Assembly (NCBI GenBank): GCA_002354335.1
Contig: DELI01000005.1
Location: 403,021-467,020 of the forward strand
Length of the DNA stretch: 64,000 nt
Direction of reading: 5' to 3'
From: Sphingobacterium sp. UBA2700
GTDB lineage: Bacteria; Bacteroidota; Bacteroidia; Sphingobacteriales; Sphingobacteriaceae
Shown: in pieces, positions 7,931-16,728 of the stretch
Position numbering within the stretch: the first letter of the stretch is position 1
Layout: each line of letters opens with the position of its first letter
Notes under the pieces: generated by a model
Database searches by the model: none
Seen by the model: only the letters and a program-made list of their open reading frames with translations
Told to the model about the DNA's origin: nothing
Position numbers and translations under genes: made by a program

Positions 7931-8970
7931 AGTTGTACGGAACGTATAACGTTTTTGACGTTCCGCTCGATAATGTCGGTCATGGACTGGCATTGTAGAT
8001 ATTTCGGATCGTCATAGTACTGCGCATGAGCTTCTCTCAATTTGATGATATTCTCCTCGGTAGAAAGTTGCTGCGTTTTTGAGGCATCGCGAAGATCTTT
8101 AATTCGATGCCGCTCGCTCCGAACACGATGAACAATGGAAGATCGCTCTTCCTGCTGATACTGCAACACAGTTTTCTCGTTTAAATGATCCATCGAAAGT
8201 TTCACATAGGGATAGTTCTCTTTGAAAAACTGTGGCATATAGACCTTGATATTACCCTCATAGAACTGTTGATCGAAATCAATCGCGCGGATACGGAATT
8301 GGAAATCATCAAAGTCTGGCGTAATCTGCATGACGAAGTTGTAAGCACGCATATCACCAAGCAAAGAAATCACGCAACGTTCGTTAAACTTTACAAACTC
8401 TTTAGCAATCCGGGTCTGATTATAATCCGGAGTGTACATCCGCCCCTGAGAGAAAACATCCCCTGGAATACCGACAATATGCTCCTCTACTAAGGTCGAT
8501 CGATCATAGAGGTAATTTACTTGGTTTGGGGATAGAATCTCTTCAAGTTCCAGGCCGTAAATACGCGAAGCATCGGCTTGCTTGATATAGAAATAATCAT
8601 AAACATCATTCAGACGATTGACAATTTTGATCCGGAAAGGTCGTGTATTACCGAACGCACAGAATTCTATTCGTTCAATAACCTTATGCTGCACGATTCG
8701 CGTATTACCTGAAGCTTTGAGTTCCGCATAGACTATCTTGAGCTGTTCGTACAGATGATCTTGGACATGCTGCGGATATAAAGGAATTTCCCAATAGGTG
8801 TCTACCCCATTTTTATCGATGACAGGAACCGTTTCATCAAAATTCAACAGATCGGCGTATGCAAGGGGTAGTTTGCTATCCCTTTGATACATTTTAAGGT
8901 ATTTAAGAAGCCCTGCCCCTACTGGAAACACGGGTTTCTTTCTTGAAATTTTCACGTCTTGGATTTCCAT
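7927..8970 (-). CDS. Conserved unknown with a kinase-like active-site pattern
   Basis: I do not recognise this 347-residue protein by name. It shows motifs in the order expected of an APH/HipA-type kinase fold: a lysine strand (YFYIK, Lys130) followed by a glutamate helix (LELEEI, 140-145), a hinge-like VEEHIVG (161-167), a catalytic-loop-like GDMRAYN (Asp206 and Asn211, the D-x4-N spacing of APH enzymes), and a metal-site-like IDFD (230-233). The C-terminal 90 residues are charged and helical. No signal peptide or membrane helix. Kinase fold is my inference from these motifs; activity is not established. Single-gene unit, convergent with ruvC. Confidence 0.6.
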   Translation of the reverse strand: MEIQDVKISRKKPVFPVGAGLLKYLKMYQRDSKLPLAYADLLNFDETVPVIDKNGVDTYWEIPLYPQHVQDHLYEQLKIVYAELKASGNTRIVQHKVIERIEFCAFGNTRPFRIKIVNRLNDVYDYFYIKQADASRIYGLELEEILSPNQVNYLYDRSTLVEEHIVGIPGDVFSQGRMYTPDYNQTRIAKEFVKFNERCVISLLGDMRAYNFVMQITPDFDDFQFRIRAIDFDQQFYEGNIKVYMPQFFKENYPYVKLSMDHLNEKTVLQYQQEERSSIVHRVRSERHRIKDLRDASKTQQLSTEENIIKLREAHAQYYDDPKYLQCQSMTDIIERNVKNVIRSVQL

Positions 8971-9358
8971 CTGTTATTGATATCGGGTAATTACTAATGT
9001 ACTAATTTCTAAAAGATAACTCTTTTAGAATTGAAATATAAATATGACAAAAAAAATGATATTATTTTATCATTTGAATATTAAAATACGCTGAAAAGTT
9101 GTTATTTTTGAAAAATATTCAAATCGTTAGGTGACGATGGTTTGGCAAAATGGAAGAAGCTCCTCGGGCGAGGAGCTTCGACGCTAACCAATTATAAACC
9201 TATGTTATTTTGAGGGGCTACTTTATACAAAATCAGCAAGTTTTTACTGCTTTTGTTATAACAAATGTACATTTTCATTCAAAAAAATAGAAATTTTTCT
9301 GAATTTTTTAGATAATTTTAAAAAGTAAACAAATTATACACGTAATAATACCATTTTT
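8971..9358. other. Intergenic region with a possible structured RNA
   Basis: This 388-bp gap between divergent genes is AT-rich. It holds a TATTTTTG -7 box at 9103-9110 and a stable hairpin at 9156-9179, described separately. Nothing else stands out. Confidence 0.5.
9139..9189 (+). ncRNA. Candidate structured RNA of unknown family
   Basis: GAAGCTCCTCG (9156-9166) pairs perfectly with CGAGGAGCTTC (9169-9179). Outside it GGTTTGGC (9139-9146) can pair with GCTAACC (9183-9189) with one bulge. A promoter-like TATTTTTG ends 28 bases upstream. No T-run follows, and I match it to no known family; it could be a small RNA or a leader of the Lrp gene. Confidence 0.3.
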
Positions 9359-9829
9359 ATGGAAAAAAACTATTCAAATTACGATTTAGACAACTTAGAT
9401 GTTCAAATTTTATCCATCTTAATGGAAGATGCATCAATTCCATATACGGAAATCGCAAAAAAACTGATAGTTTCTGGTGGAACCATCCATGTTCGCATGA
9501 AAAAAATGGAGGAATTGGGAATAATCAATGGATCTAACCTCATTATTAACCCTCAAAAGGTTGGTTTTGACATCACAGCCTTCTTAGGCATCTATTTAGA
9601 GAAGGGTTCTCAGTATTCTGATGCCGTTGAACAGTTAAAACAGGTTAAAGAAGTTGTAGAATTACACTATTGCACGGGTCAATACAGTGCTTTCGCTAAA
9701 ATTATCTGTCGTGACACCTCACATTTACGCAAAGTTTTGAATGAAGACATCCAAGGATTAAAAGGAATTCAACGTACCGAGACGATTATTTCACTTGAAG
9801 AGAGCATTAAACGTCAGATTACTTTGTAA
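9359..9829 (+). CDS. Lrp/AsnC-family transcriptional regulator
   Basis: A 156-residue protein with an N-terminal winged helix-turn-helix (LDVQILSILMEDASIPYTEI, then KLIVSGGTIHVRMKKMEELG) and a C-terminal RAM/AsnC ligand-binding domain (about 65-150, with the glycine-containing CTGQYSAFAKI strand). Lrp proteins are feast/famine regulators binding amino acids as octamers. It is convergent with the arginine operon, suggesting but not proving a link to amino-acid metabolism. Start is the ATG at 9359. Confidence 0.93.
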   Translation: MEKNYSNYDLDNLDVQILSILMEDASIPYTEIAKKLIVSGGTIHVRMKKMEELGIINGSNLIINPQKVGFDITAFLGIYLEKGSQYSDAVEQLKQVKEVVELHYCTGQYSAFAKIICRDTSHLRKVLNEDIQGLKGIQRTETIISLEESIKRQITL

Positions 9830-9888
9830 AAGTCTCGTTTGTTAAAAAAAAGCTTGTTGAGAGTCGTTTTTTGATAAGCAGAGAAACA

Positions 9889-9936
9889 AATATTATATAA
9901 GAATAGCGGGCATGCCCGCTATTCTTATATAATATT
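9889..9936. terminator. Perfect 48-nt palindrome, bidirectional terminator
   Basis: Bases 9889-9912 are the exact reverse complement of 9913-9936, centred on CATG. It sits between convergent lrp and argE, and the last codons and stop of argE (9925-9927) lie inside it. Confidence 0.75.
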
Positions 9937-10989
9937 ATGTAGAAGGGAGATATAAAACTGAATCCCCTCTTCTATTTCATGTAAATGAATAAATTCATCC
10001 GCGGTATGTGATCTTGCCGAATCGCCAGGACCTACCTTAATCGAGGGAATTGGCAATAAAGCTTGGTCGCTCATCGTCGGACTGCCGTAAATTTCCTTAC
10101 CTAGCTTAATACCCGATTGTACGATGGGATGATCAACAGGGATAGTCGAAGGATTCAATCGGGTGGAACGGGCTACCACTTCCGACTTGACATGCGATTT
10201 GATAATGTCTAATATTTCCTGATTGGTATAAACGTCTGTACTCCGCACATCAACGACGTATTTACAGATCGCAGGAACAACATTATGTTGCGACCCAGCC
10301 TCGATCATCGTCACACTCATTTTAACTGGCCCGAGGAAGCTTGAAAGCTTCGGAAACTGAAAGCTCCGGAACCACGCTATATCTTCTAACGCTAAGTAGA
10401 TGGCATTGACACCTTCTTCGCGTGCGGCATGTCCGGATTGACCATGTGCGGCACAATCCAAAACCATTAATCCTTTCTCAGCGACCGCTAGGTTTAGCAA
10501 CGTCGGTTCGCCAACAATTGCAAAACTGCAGGCAGGCACGTGTTTGTAAGCCTCTTCCACCCCATTCTTCCCCGACACTTCTTCTTCTGCTGATGCAATA
10601 AGGCATAAATTGAATGGGAGATTCTGCTTCGCATAGAAATAACGGAATGCTGCGATTAGCGAAACTAAACAACCACCGGCGTCATTGCTCCCTAAGCCAT
10701 ACAATTTACCATCCTCAACCAGCGGTTGGAAGGGATCTTTTGTATAGCCAGGATTTGCTTTGACGGTATCGTGATGGGAATTTAAAAGAATATAAGGCTT
10801 ATCGGCCGAATGAAACTGATTATAGGCAATAATATTATTGCCTATTTGTTCCGTTGGTATTTTATGCGTTTGAAAGAATTGACGAATTAAAGCGGCAGTG
10901 TTCTGTTCCTCACGACTAAGCGAGGGAGTGCTGATCATGCCTTTCAATAATGCGATACTATCGCTCGTCAAATCTGCTATGTTATTCAT
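9925..10989 (-). CDS. argE: M20-family N-acyl-L-ornithine deacylase
   Basis: A 354-residue M20 metallopeptidase-fold enzyme. Metal ligands include the HHD motif (72-74), Asp103 (SNDAGG) and the paired acids at 135-136 (AEEE). It ends an operon with argD, argF', argB and proC, so it should release ornithine or citrulline from its acyl group; in Bacteroidota this is an acetyl- or succinyl-citrulline deacylase. The argF' specificity residue here suggests a succinylated substrate. The start overlaps the proC stop by 8 bp. Succinyl-diaminopimelate desuccinylase is the main alternative by family, disfavoured by context. Confidence 0.87.
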   Translation of the reverse strand: MNNIADLTSDSIALLKGMISTPSLSREEQNTAALIRQFFQTHKIPTEQIGNNIIAYNQFHSADKPYILLNSHHDTVKANPGYTKDPFQPLVEDGKLYGLGSNDAGGCLVSLIAAFRYFYAKQNLPFNLCLIASAEEEVSGKNGVEEAYKHVPACSFAIVGEPTLLNLAVAEKGLMVLDCAAHGQSGHAAREEGVNAIYLALEDIAWFRSFQFPKLSSFLGPVKMSVTMIEAGSQHNVVPAICKYVVDVRSTDVYTNQEILDIIKSHVKSEVVARSTRLNPSTIPVDHPIVQSGIKLGKEIYGSPTMSDQALLPIPSIKVGPGDSARSHTADEFIHLHEIEEGIQFYISLLHNII

Positions 10990-11782
10990 TATACAAACCT
11001 CCAGCTTTCTTAGCTGATAATTTTATGCCTTTGATAAATGCGGAGCTAAAGCCGTTGTGTTCCATTTCGTTTAGACCTGCGATGGTACATCCTTTGGGTG
11101 AAGTTACTTTATCAATCTCGCTTTCAGGATGGCTCTGCATCTGCAGCAGCAAATCTGCAGCTCCTTTTGCTGTTTGAATCGCCATTTTGAGCGCATCATG
11201 TGCATGGAAGCCGATCTCTACTCCACCTTGCGACGCCGCGCGGATACTACGTAAAAAGAACGCAATACCACAGGCGCACAATGCGGTTGCCGATGTCATG
11301 AGATCTTCGTTGATTAGAACGACGGATCCTACCGTTTCGAACATCGTCGTAACGGCTTTGATTTGTTCATCCGTTGCATTATCTGTTGCCATACAGGTCA
11401 TCGACTGACCAATGGCAATTGCCGTATTCGGCATAACGCGGATAACCGTTTTATTGTTTCCAATGACCTCCTTGATATCAGCACAGGTCACTCCTGACAC
11501 GACTGAAATTACAATCTGATTGGGGTTTAAGCTGGGTTGAAGCTCGTCAAGTACTTTGCGAATCTGCTGCGGCAAGATTGCAAGCACAATATAGTCCGCA
11601 CCTTGAACGGCTTCGACATTATTCTCGCTAACCGTAAAGCCGGCATTCTTCTCCTCTTCTAATGAAGCCAACGACCTTCTGGTGATCGTGATTGCATCAG
11701 CTTGGCAATAATCCGCCTTCACCAATCCCTTGGCTAAAGATAGGCCGATATTCCCCCCTCCGATGATTGTAATTTTTTGCAT
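10982..11782 (-). CDS. proC: Pyrroline-5-carboxylate reductase
   Basis: The ATG at 11782 (MQKITIIGGGNIG) is preferred over the open frame from 11809, which would overlap argB. The 266-residue product has an N-terminal NAD(P)-binding Rossmann motif (GGGNIG at 8-13) and the ProC C-terminal region with SPKGCTIAGL near 228-237. It reduces pyrroline-5-carboxylate to proline. Its place between argB and argE is a recurrent Bacteroidota arrangement, joining the two fates of glutamate semialdehyde-type intermediates. It starts 11 bp after argB. Confidence 0.92.
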   Translation of the reverse strand: MQKITIIGGGNIGLSLAKGLVKADYCQADAITITRRSLASLEEEKNAGFTVSENNVEAVQGADYIVLAILPQQIRKVLDELQPSLNPNQIVISVVSGVTCADIKEVIGNNKTVIRVMPNTAIAIGQSMTCMATDNATDEQIKAVTTMFETVGSVVLINEDLMTSATALCACGIAFFLRSIRAASQGGVEIGFHAHDALKMAIQTAKGAADLLLQMQSHPESEIDKVTSPKGCTIAGLNEMEHNGFSSAFIKGIKLSAKKAGGLYNE

Positions 11783-11793
11783 GTTGTATAGAT

Positions 11794-12582
11794 TTAGGCA
11801 ATTAAACAAGTGCCAAATTTACGCTGTTGGTACAGGTGTAAATTATTGGCATTGCCAATATACACATTGCTAACCCCCTTTGCAATAGCGTCAAACGCAT
11901 TTTGCAACTTCGGAATCATGCCATCATGTATAATCTTATTTTCTTTTAATTGCTGAAATTCTCCGGAACGGATGGTTTCAATGACCGAATTTTCGTTATC
12001 GACGTCTAATAAAACACCATTCTTCTCGAAACAATAGATCAGCGAAACTTCGTAGACATTGGATAAGGCTATTGCTAGCGAAGATGCAATGGTGTCTGCA
12101 TTCGTATTCAATAGCTGCCCCATACCATTATGGGTAATTGCTGAAAATACTGGTGTGAATTCGGCCTCTAAGAGTTTCTTTATCGCAAGTGAATTCACGG
12201 AATCCGCAAGTATATCGCCGGCAAATCCGTAGTCGATCTCCCGCACTGGACGTTTAATAGCCTTTATCACATTGGCATCAGCGCCACATAAGCCTATCGC
12301 ATCACAATTAAGTTTTTGCAGATTTGCTACGATATTCTTATTGGTCAAGCCCGCATAAACCATGGTTACCACATCCAACATTGGTGCATCGGTAATACGA
12401 CGTCCTTCGACCATTTTAGCCTCGATACCTAAATCCGCAGCAATACGCGTTGCGATTTTACCACCGCCGTGAACTAATATTTTACGCCCCTGCAAAGCAG
12501 AGAATTTTTCGAGGAAAGCATCTAATTGAACAGGATCGTCAATGATGTTCCCCCCGATTTTTATAATGTTTAATACCGACAT
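11794..12582 (-). CDS. argB: N-acylglutamate kinase
   Basis: A 262-residue amino-acid-kinase-family enzyme that phosphorylates the gamma-carboxylate of N-acetyl- or N-succinylglutamate. Visible motifs: IKIGGNIID (7-15), the glycine-rich VHGGGK (about 38-43), and LNTNADTIASSLA near 158-170 for substrate and nucleotide binding. Length is typical. It begins 6 bp after argF' and belongs to the same operon. The N-terminal lysine-glycine loop and absence of an N-terminal extension suggest the arginine-insensitive dimeric type, an inference from length alone. Confidence 0.93.
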   Translation of the reverse strand: MSVLNIIKIGGNIIDDPVQLDAFLEKFSALQGRKILVHGGGKIATRIAADLGIEAKMVEGRRITDAPMLDVVTMVYAGLTNKNIVANLQKLNCDAIGLCGADANVIKAIKRPVREIDYGFAGDILADSVNSLAIKKLLEAEFTPVFSAITHNGMGQLLNTNADTIASSLAIALSNVYEVSLIYCFEKNGVLLDVDNENSVIETIRSGEFQQLKENKIIHDGMIPKLQNAFDAIAKGVSNVYIGNANNLHLYQQRKFGTCLIA

Positions 12583-12588
12583 TCTATT

Positions 12589-13551
12589 TTATTTCAAACC
12601 CTCCAACAACCTCTTCAATACAACTTGCGCCGCCCACACACGATTACCTGCTTCCTTAATAACTAAGGAATTCGGCCCATCAAGAATCTCTGATGATAAT
12701 TCCAGGTCGCGTCTAACTGGTAGACAATGCATGACCTTCGCATCATTTGTCAGCTTTAATTTTTCATTATTCATCATCCAATCTTCAGATACTGGGTATA
12801 CAGCGCCGTATTCCCTAAACGAGGACCAGTTTTTCACATAGACGAAATCAGCATCAGCCAAAGCTTCGTCAAGATTATTAGAGATGCTGGCGCCTTCTGT
12901 AAATTCTTCCGACAATTCATATCCCATGGGATGTGCAATCGTAAAGTCAACTAAGCCTTCCTCCTGTGCCCTACACATCCACTCTGCGAATGAGTTTGGA
13001 ACGGCTTGCGGAAGTGCTTTCACATGAGGAGCCCACGCAAGCACCACTTTTGGCTTATCTTTCTTTTTATGTTCTGTAATGGTAATCAGATCGGTAAGAC
13101 TTTGTAGTGGATGTCGTGTAGCACTTTCCAAGGAAACAACCGGTACCCCCGCAAATTTCACGAATTTGTTGAATAGATCTTCGGTATAATCTGCTTCCTT
13201 ATCTTTCAATGAGGGAAATGAACGAAGGCCGAGAATATCACAATACTCGCCCATAACAGCAGCAGCCTCTCGGATATGCTCTACGGTCGTGCCGTTCATA
13301 ATAACGCCGTCACGGGTCTCTAAAGCCCAGCCATCCTTATCCATATTCATAACGATGACCTGCATCCCAAGGTTCATCGCCGCTTTCTGTGTACTAAGTC
13401 GAGTACGAAGACTTGGGTTCAAGAATACTAAACCAATTGTTTTATGCTTACCAAGGTCTTCGTTTCCAAATGGGTTGGCCTTTAACGTTAATGCCTCGTC
13501 TACTATAGCTTTCAGATTTTTTACATCCGCTACAGAAAAAAAGTTCTTCAT
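12589..13551 (-). CDS. argF': N-acyl-L-ornithine transcarbamylase (succinyl-type likely)
   Basis: A 320-residue carbamoyltransferase of the AOTCase/SOTCase family. The carbamoyl-phosphate motif is the variant SLRTR (47-51), with HCLPVRR near 275. In place of free ornithine these enzymes carbamoylate N-acetyl- or N-succinylornithine. The specificity residue is Glu92 in Xanthomonas AOTCase and Pro90 in Bacteroides SOTCase; here the aligned position, in NGTTVEH, is Val90. Mutagenesis in the literature showed that Pro, Ser or Val at this position favours succinylornithine, so I infer a succinyl enzyme. It follows argD by 11 bp. Confidence 0.9.
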   Translation of the reverse strand: MKNFFSVADVKNLKAIVDEALTLKANPFGNEDLGKHKTIGLVFLNPSLRTRLSTQKAAMNLGMQVIVMNMDKDGWALETRDGVIMNGTTVEHIREAAAVMGEYCDILGLRSFPSLKDKEADYTEDLFNKFVKFAGVPVVSLESATRHPLQSLTDLITITEHKKKDKPKVVLAWAPHVKALPQAVPNSFAEWMCRAQEEGLVDFTIAHPMGYELSEEFTEGASISNNLDEALADADFVYVKNWSSFREYGAVYPVSEDWMMNNEKLKLTNDAKVMHCLPVRRDLELSSEILDGPNSLVIKEAGNRVWAAQVVLKRLLEGLK

Positions 13552-13562
13552 CTTTGATATAA

Positions 13563-14696
13563 TTAAGCTTTCAAACGCTCGTCAAAAGCTGTTAAAAAGC
13601 GATCTGCAATTTCTTTTGTAATATTTAATGCGGGTAGAATACGAATCACATTCGGCTTAGCCTCTCCAGTAAAGATCTTATTGATCGACAACAGATCCTT
13701 CTTCACCTGCGCAAGCTCTGCAGGCAACTCAATACCGATCATCAATCCACGTCCTCTAACTTCCAAGACCTGATCAAACTTCTTAAGTTCGTCAATCAAA
13801 TACTTGCCTACCTGTTCGGCATTCTGAAGTAAGTTCTCCTCTTTGATAACATCTAACACAGCAACAGCAGCAGCACATGCAAGATGATTTCCGCCAAAGG
13901 TCGTTCCCAACAAGCCATAGGAAGCTTTAAACTTCGGAGCGATGGAAATACCACCAATAGGGAAACCATTCCCCATACCCTTTGCCATCGTATAGATATC
14001 TGCATCTACACCTGCGTAGTCATGCGAGTAGAAAGAACCTGTTCTTCCATAACCACATTGCACCGAATCTGCGATATAAACAGCCCCATAAGTGTCACAC
14101 AATGAACGAATGGTTCTTAAAAAGGAAACAGAAGCTTCGCGAATTCCTCCAACACCTTGTATCCCTTCGATGATAACAGCAGCAATTTCATCTCCATACT
14201 CCTGAAAAGCCTTCGTTAATGCTTCCTCATCATTGAATGGAAGGAACACAACATTGTCAGTTTGGTTAACTGGAGCTACAATACTTGGGTTGTCAGTCGC
14301 AGCAACTGCCAAGGAAGTACGACCGTGAAATGCCTTATTGAAAGCAATAATCTTCTTTCTTCCAGTATGAAAGGATGCCAATTTCAGCGCATTCTCATTG
14401 GCTTCAGCACCTGAGTTACAAAGAAACAAGGTATAATCAGCCTTTCCAGACACCTCACCTAACTGTCGGGCAAGTTGCTGTTGAATAGGAATTAAAACGG
14501 AATTCGAATAAAAACCAATCTTGTCTAACTGATTTTTAAGCGCCTCAACATAGTGAGGATGCGTATGGCCTATAGAAATGACCGCGTGGCCACCATATAG
14601 ATCCAAGTACTCTGTGCCTAGTTCATCCCATACCAATGATCCTTTTGCTTTTACAATATTGATAGGATTAACAGGGTAAACATTAAAAAGTTCCAT
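13563..14696 (-). CDS. argD: N-acylornithine aminotransferase
   Basis: A 377-residue class III PLP-dependent aminotransferase converting N-acylglutamate semialdehyde to N-acylornithine. The PLP lysine is Lys239 (TMAKGMGNGFPIGG), with Asp210 binding the pyridine nitrogen; the phosphate-binding SGAEANE lies at 95-101. The usual ADEVQ motif reads ADSVQ here. First gene of argD-argF'-argB-proC-argE; argG, argC and argH are not in the window. A TATATTTG -7 box lies 28 bases upstream, after the rplQ terminator. Confidence 0.93.
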   Translation of the reverse strand: MELFNVYPVNPINIVKAKGSLVWDELGTEYLDLYGGHAVISIGHTHPHYVEALKNQLDKIGFYSNSVLIPIQQQLARQLGEVSGKADYTLFLCNSGAEANENALKLASFHTGRKKIIAFNKAFHGRTSLAVAATDNPSIVAPVNQTDNVVFLPFNDEEALTKAFQEYGDEIAAVIIEGIQGVGGIREASVSFLRTIRSLCDTYGAVYIADSVQCGYGRTGSFYSHDYAGVDADIYTMAKGMGNGFPIGGISIAPKFKASYGLLGTTFGGNHLACAAAVAVLDVIKEENLLQNAEQVGKYLIDELKKFDQVLEVRGRGLMIGIELPAELAQVKKDLLSINKIFTGEAKPNVIRILPALNITKEIADRFLTAFDERLKA

Positions 14697-14724
14697 TTAT
14701 TATGCTTTCGTAAGATGTGAATTA

Positions 14725-14732
14725 CAAATATA
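14725..14732 (-). promoter_or_regulatory. -7 promoter box for the arginine operon
   Basis: On the minus strand TATATTTG matches TAnnTTTG, 28 bases before the argD ATG. No good -33 TTG is present at 18-21 bases, so it may be a regulated promoter. Confidence 0.5.
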
Positions 14733-14761
14733 TGTAGTAATAGTTTACGAATCTTGATAAA

Positions 14762-14793
14762 ATAAAAAAAGTCCCCTTTTGCAAGGGGACTTT
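14762..14793 (-). terminator. Terminator of the ribosomal protein operon
   Basis: AAAGTCCCCTT and AAGGGGACTTT pair around a short loop (arms within 14768-14793). On the minus strand the stem is followed by TTTTTTTATT, a classical intrinsic terminator, just past rplQ. Confidence 0.9.
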
Positions 14794-14817
14794 CTTATTT
14801 CGTTAAAAAATCAATGA

Positions 14818-15540
14818 TTATTCATCAACTTTTTTACCGCCATCTAATTCAGCTTTCAATTTTTCTAATTCTTCGAATTTACCGTCAGCTGCTAATTGTG
14901 CTTGTTCAGCCCAAGTAGAAGGATCTGCAGTATTGAAGTTAGAACCTGCTTCAGTTAAAATTTCTTTAACTTTTTCTGCATCAGTTTTAGCTAATTCAGT
15001 GTAAGTAGCGATTCCAGCAGCTGTTAATACTTCAGCAATTTTAGGACCGATACCTTCTACGATAGTTAAATCGTCAGCTTTTGCAACTGGAGCTTTCGCT
15101 GCAGTTTCAGTAGCTTTTTTCTTTGATGTAGAACGACGACGAGTAGATTTCTTCTCAGTTTTAGCAGTATTTCCGTAAACTTCGTTGTAATCTACTAATT
15201 CGATAAATGCCATCTCCGCGTTATCACCTAAACGGTTTTCCAATTTGATGATACGTGTGTAACCACCTGGACGAGAAGCAACTTTTTCAGATACTTCGCG
15301 GAATAAGATAGTAACAGCATCTTTATCTTTTAAGTAAGCGAATACCGTACGACGTGAATGTGTAGTGTCGTTTTTAGATTTTGTAATCAAAGGCTCAACG
15401 TAAGTACGTAAAGCTTTAGCTTTTGCTAAAGTTGTAGTAATACGTTTGTGTTTAATTAATGAAGTCGCCATGTTAGCTAACATCGCCTTACGGTGACTGT
15501 CAGTGCGGCCTAAGTGATTAACTTTTTTTCCGTGTCTCAT
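14818..15540 (-). CDS. rplQ: Ribosomal protein L17 (bL17) with C-terminal helix-hairpin-helix extension
   Basis: The first 120 residues or so are a normal L17 ([20 protein letters not shown], near-identical in all bacteria). After a Lys/Ala-rich linker (about 130-152) comes a domain with the helix-hairpin-helix signature [20 protein letters not shown] (153-172), then a short acidic helix, total 240 residues against about 120 in E. coli. Such extensions are known in Bacteroidota L17. The extra domain may contact rRNA or another ribosomal protein; its role is not known to me. Last gene of the long operon. Confidence 0.95.
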   Translation of the reverse strand: MRHGKKVNHLGRTDSHRKAMLANMATSLIKHKRITTTLAKAKALRTYVEPLITKSKNDTTHSRRTVFAYLKDKDAVTILFREVSEKVASRPGGYTRIIKLENRLGDNAEMAFIELVDYNEVYGNTAKTEKKSTRRRSTSKKKATETAAKAPVAKADDLTIVEGIGPKIAEVLTAAGIATYTELAKTDAEKVKEILTEAGSNFNTADPSTWAEQAQLAADGKFEELEKLKAELDGGKKVDE

Positions 15541-15653
15541 TTTTTTGATTTGTTTTTGTGCGTACCGTTCTTTCTTTCAAGCTTGTATGTATAATCAGAT
15601 TATCTCTACTCCCAAGAGGAATTACGCAACAGGTCGCTTATTATTGTAATTTA

Positions 15654-16646
15654 TTATTCTTCGTCTAGCTTGTACTTAGACAAGTTCATACCAAACGATA
15701 AACCTTTAGATTTAACTAATTCTTGGATCTCGCTTAAAGACTTCTTACCGAAGTTGCGGAATTTCAACATATCTGCAACATCATAAGTTACTAATTCTGC
15801 TAATGTGCGGATATCAGCTGCTTTCAAACAGTTCAAAGCACGAACTGAAAGATCTAAATCAACTAATTCCGTTTTCAAAATCTTACGCATGTGTAAGATT
15901 TCTTCATCAACAACCTTAGTCTCTTCCTTAGTTTGAGACTCCAACAACATGTTCTCATCAGAGAATAACATGAAGTGTTGGATTAAGATCTTAGCTGCTT
16001 CTTTCAAAGCATCTTCTGGATGAATAGAACCATCAGTAGAGATGTCTAACAACAATTTCTCGTAGTCAGTCTTTTGCTCAACACGATAGTTTTCAATGGT
16101 ATATTTTACATTTTTGATCGGAGTGTAGATAGAATCGATCGCAATCATTCCAACTGGTCCATCAACCACTTTATTCTCTTCCGCATTCACATAACCACGA
16201 CCTTTACCTACAGAGATTTCAACCTCTACAGTAACAGAGTTATCCATGTTACAGATAACCAATTCAGGGTTTAATACAGTGAAATTATTAGAGAATTTAG
16301 TAATGTCTCCAGCTGTAAATTGATCTTGGCCGTTGATAACTACAAAGATTTTCTCGTTATCGCCTTGCTCACCAGACTTTTTGAAACGTACTTGCTTCAA
16401 ATTAAGAATGATTTCCGTAACATCTTCTACCACGCCTTTAATCGTAGAGAATTCGTGCGAAACGCCTGAAAATCTTACCGACGTAATTGCATATCCTTCT
16501 AGAGAGGACAATAAAATACGGCGCAAAGCATTACCAATAGTTACACCAAAACCTGGTTCTAATGGACGAAATTCGAAAGTACCATCAAAATCAGTTGATT
16601 TTTGCATGATAACTTTATCCGGTCTTTGAAATGCTAAAATTGCCAT
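15654..16646 (-). CDS. rpoA: RNA polymerase alpha subunit
   Basis: A 330-residue alpha subunit: N-terminal dimerisation domain (about 1-235, with [20 protein letters not shown] near 33-52), a linker, and the C-terminal DNA- and activator-binding domain ([33 protein letters not shown]). It nucleates assembly of RNA polymerase. It follows rpsD after an 82-bp gap with a 13-bp perfect hairpin, and precedes rplQ by 113 bp, the usual alpha-operon order. Confidence 0.97.
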   Translation of the reverse strand: MAILAFQRPDKVIMQKSTDFDGTFEFRPLEPGFGVTIGNALRRILLSSLEGYAITSVRFSGVSHEFSTIKGVVEDVTEIILNLKQVRFKKSGEQGDNEKIFVVINGQDQFTAGDITKFSNNFTVLNPELVICNMDNSVTVEVEISVGKGRGYVNAEENKVVDGPVGMIAIDSIYTPIKNVKYTIENYRVEQKTDYEKLLLDISTDGSIHPEDALKEAAKILIQHFMLFSDENMLLESQTKEETKVVDEEILHMRKILKTELVDLDLSVRALNCLKAADIRTLAELVTYDVADMLKFRNFGKKSLSEIQELVKSKGLSFGMNLSKYKLDEE

Positions 16647-16683
16647 TTATGTTCTTTTAAGTTTTAGTACTTGATATGATATA

Positions 16684-16722
16684 ATACTAACATGCAAACT
16701 TTACAAGAATGCATGTTAGTAT
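16684..16722 (-). other. Intercistronic hairpin rpsD/rpoA
   Basis: ATACTAACATGCA (16684-16696) pairs perfectly with TGCATGTTAGTAT (16710-16722), a 13-bp stem with a 13-base loop and no T-run, so more likely a processing, stability or regulatory structure than a terminator. Confidence 0.65.
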
Positions 16723-16728
16723 CATTTA

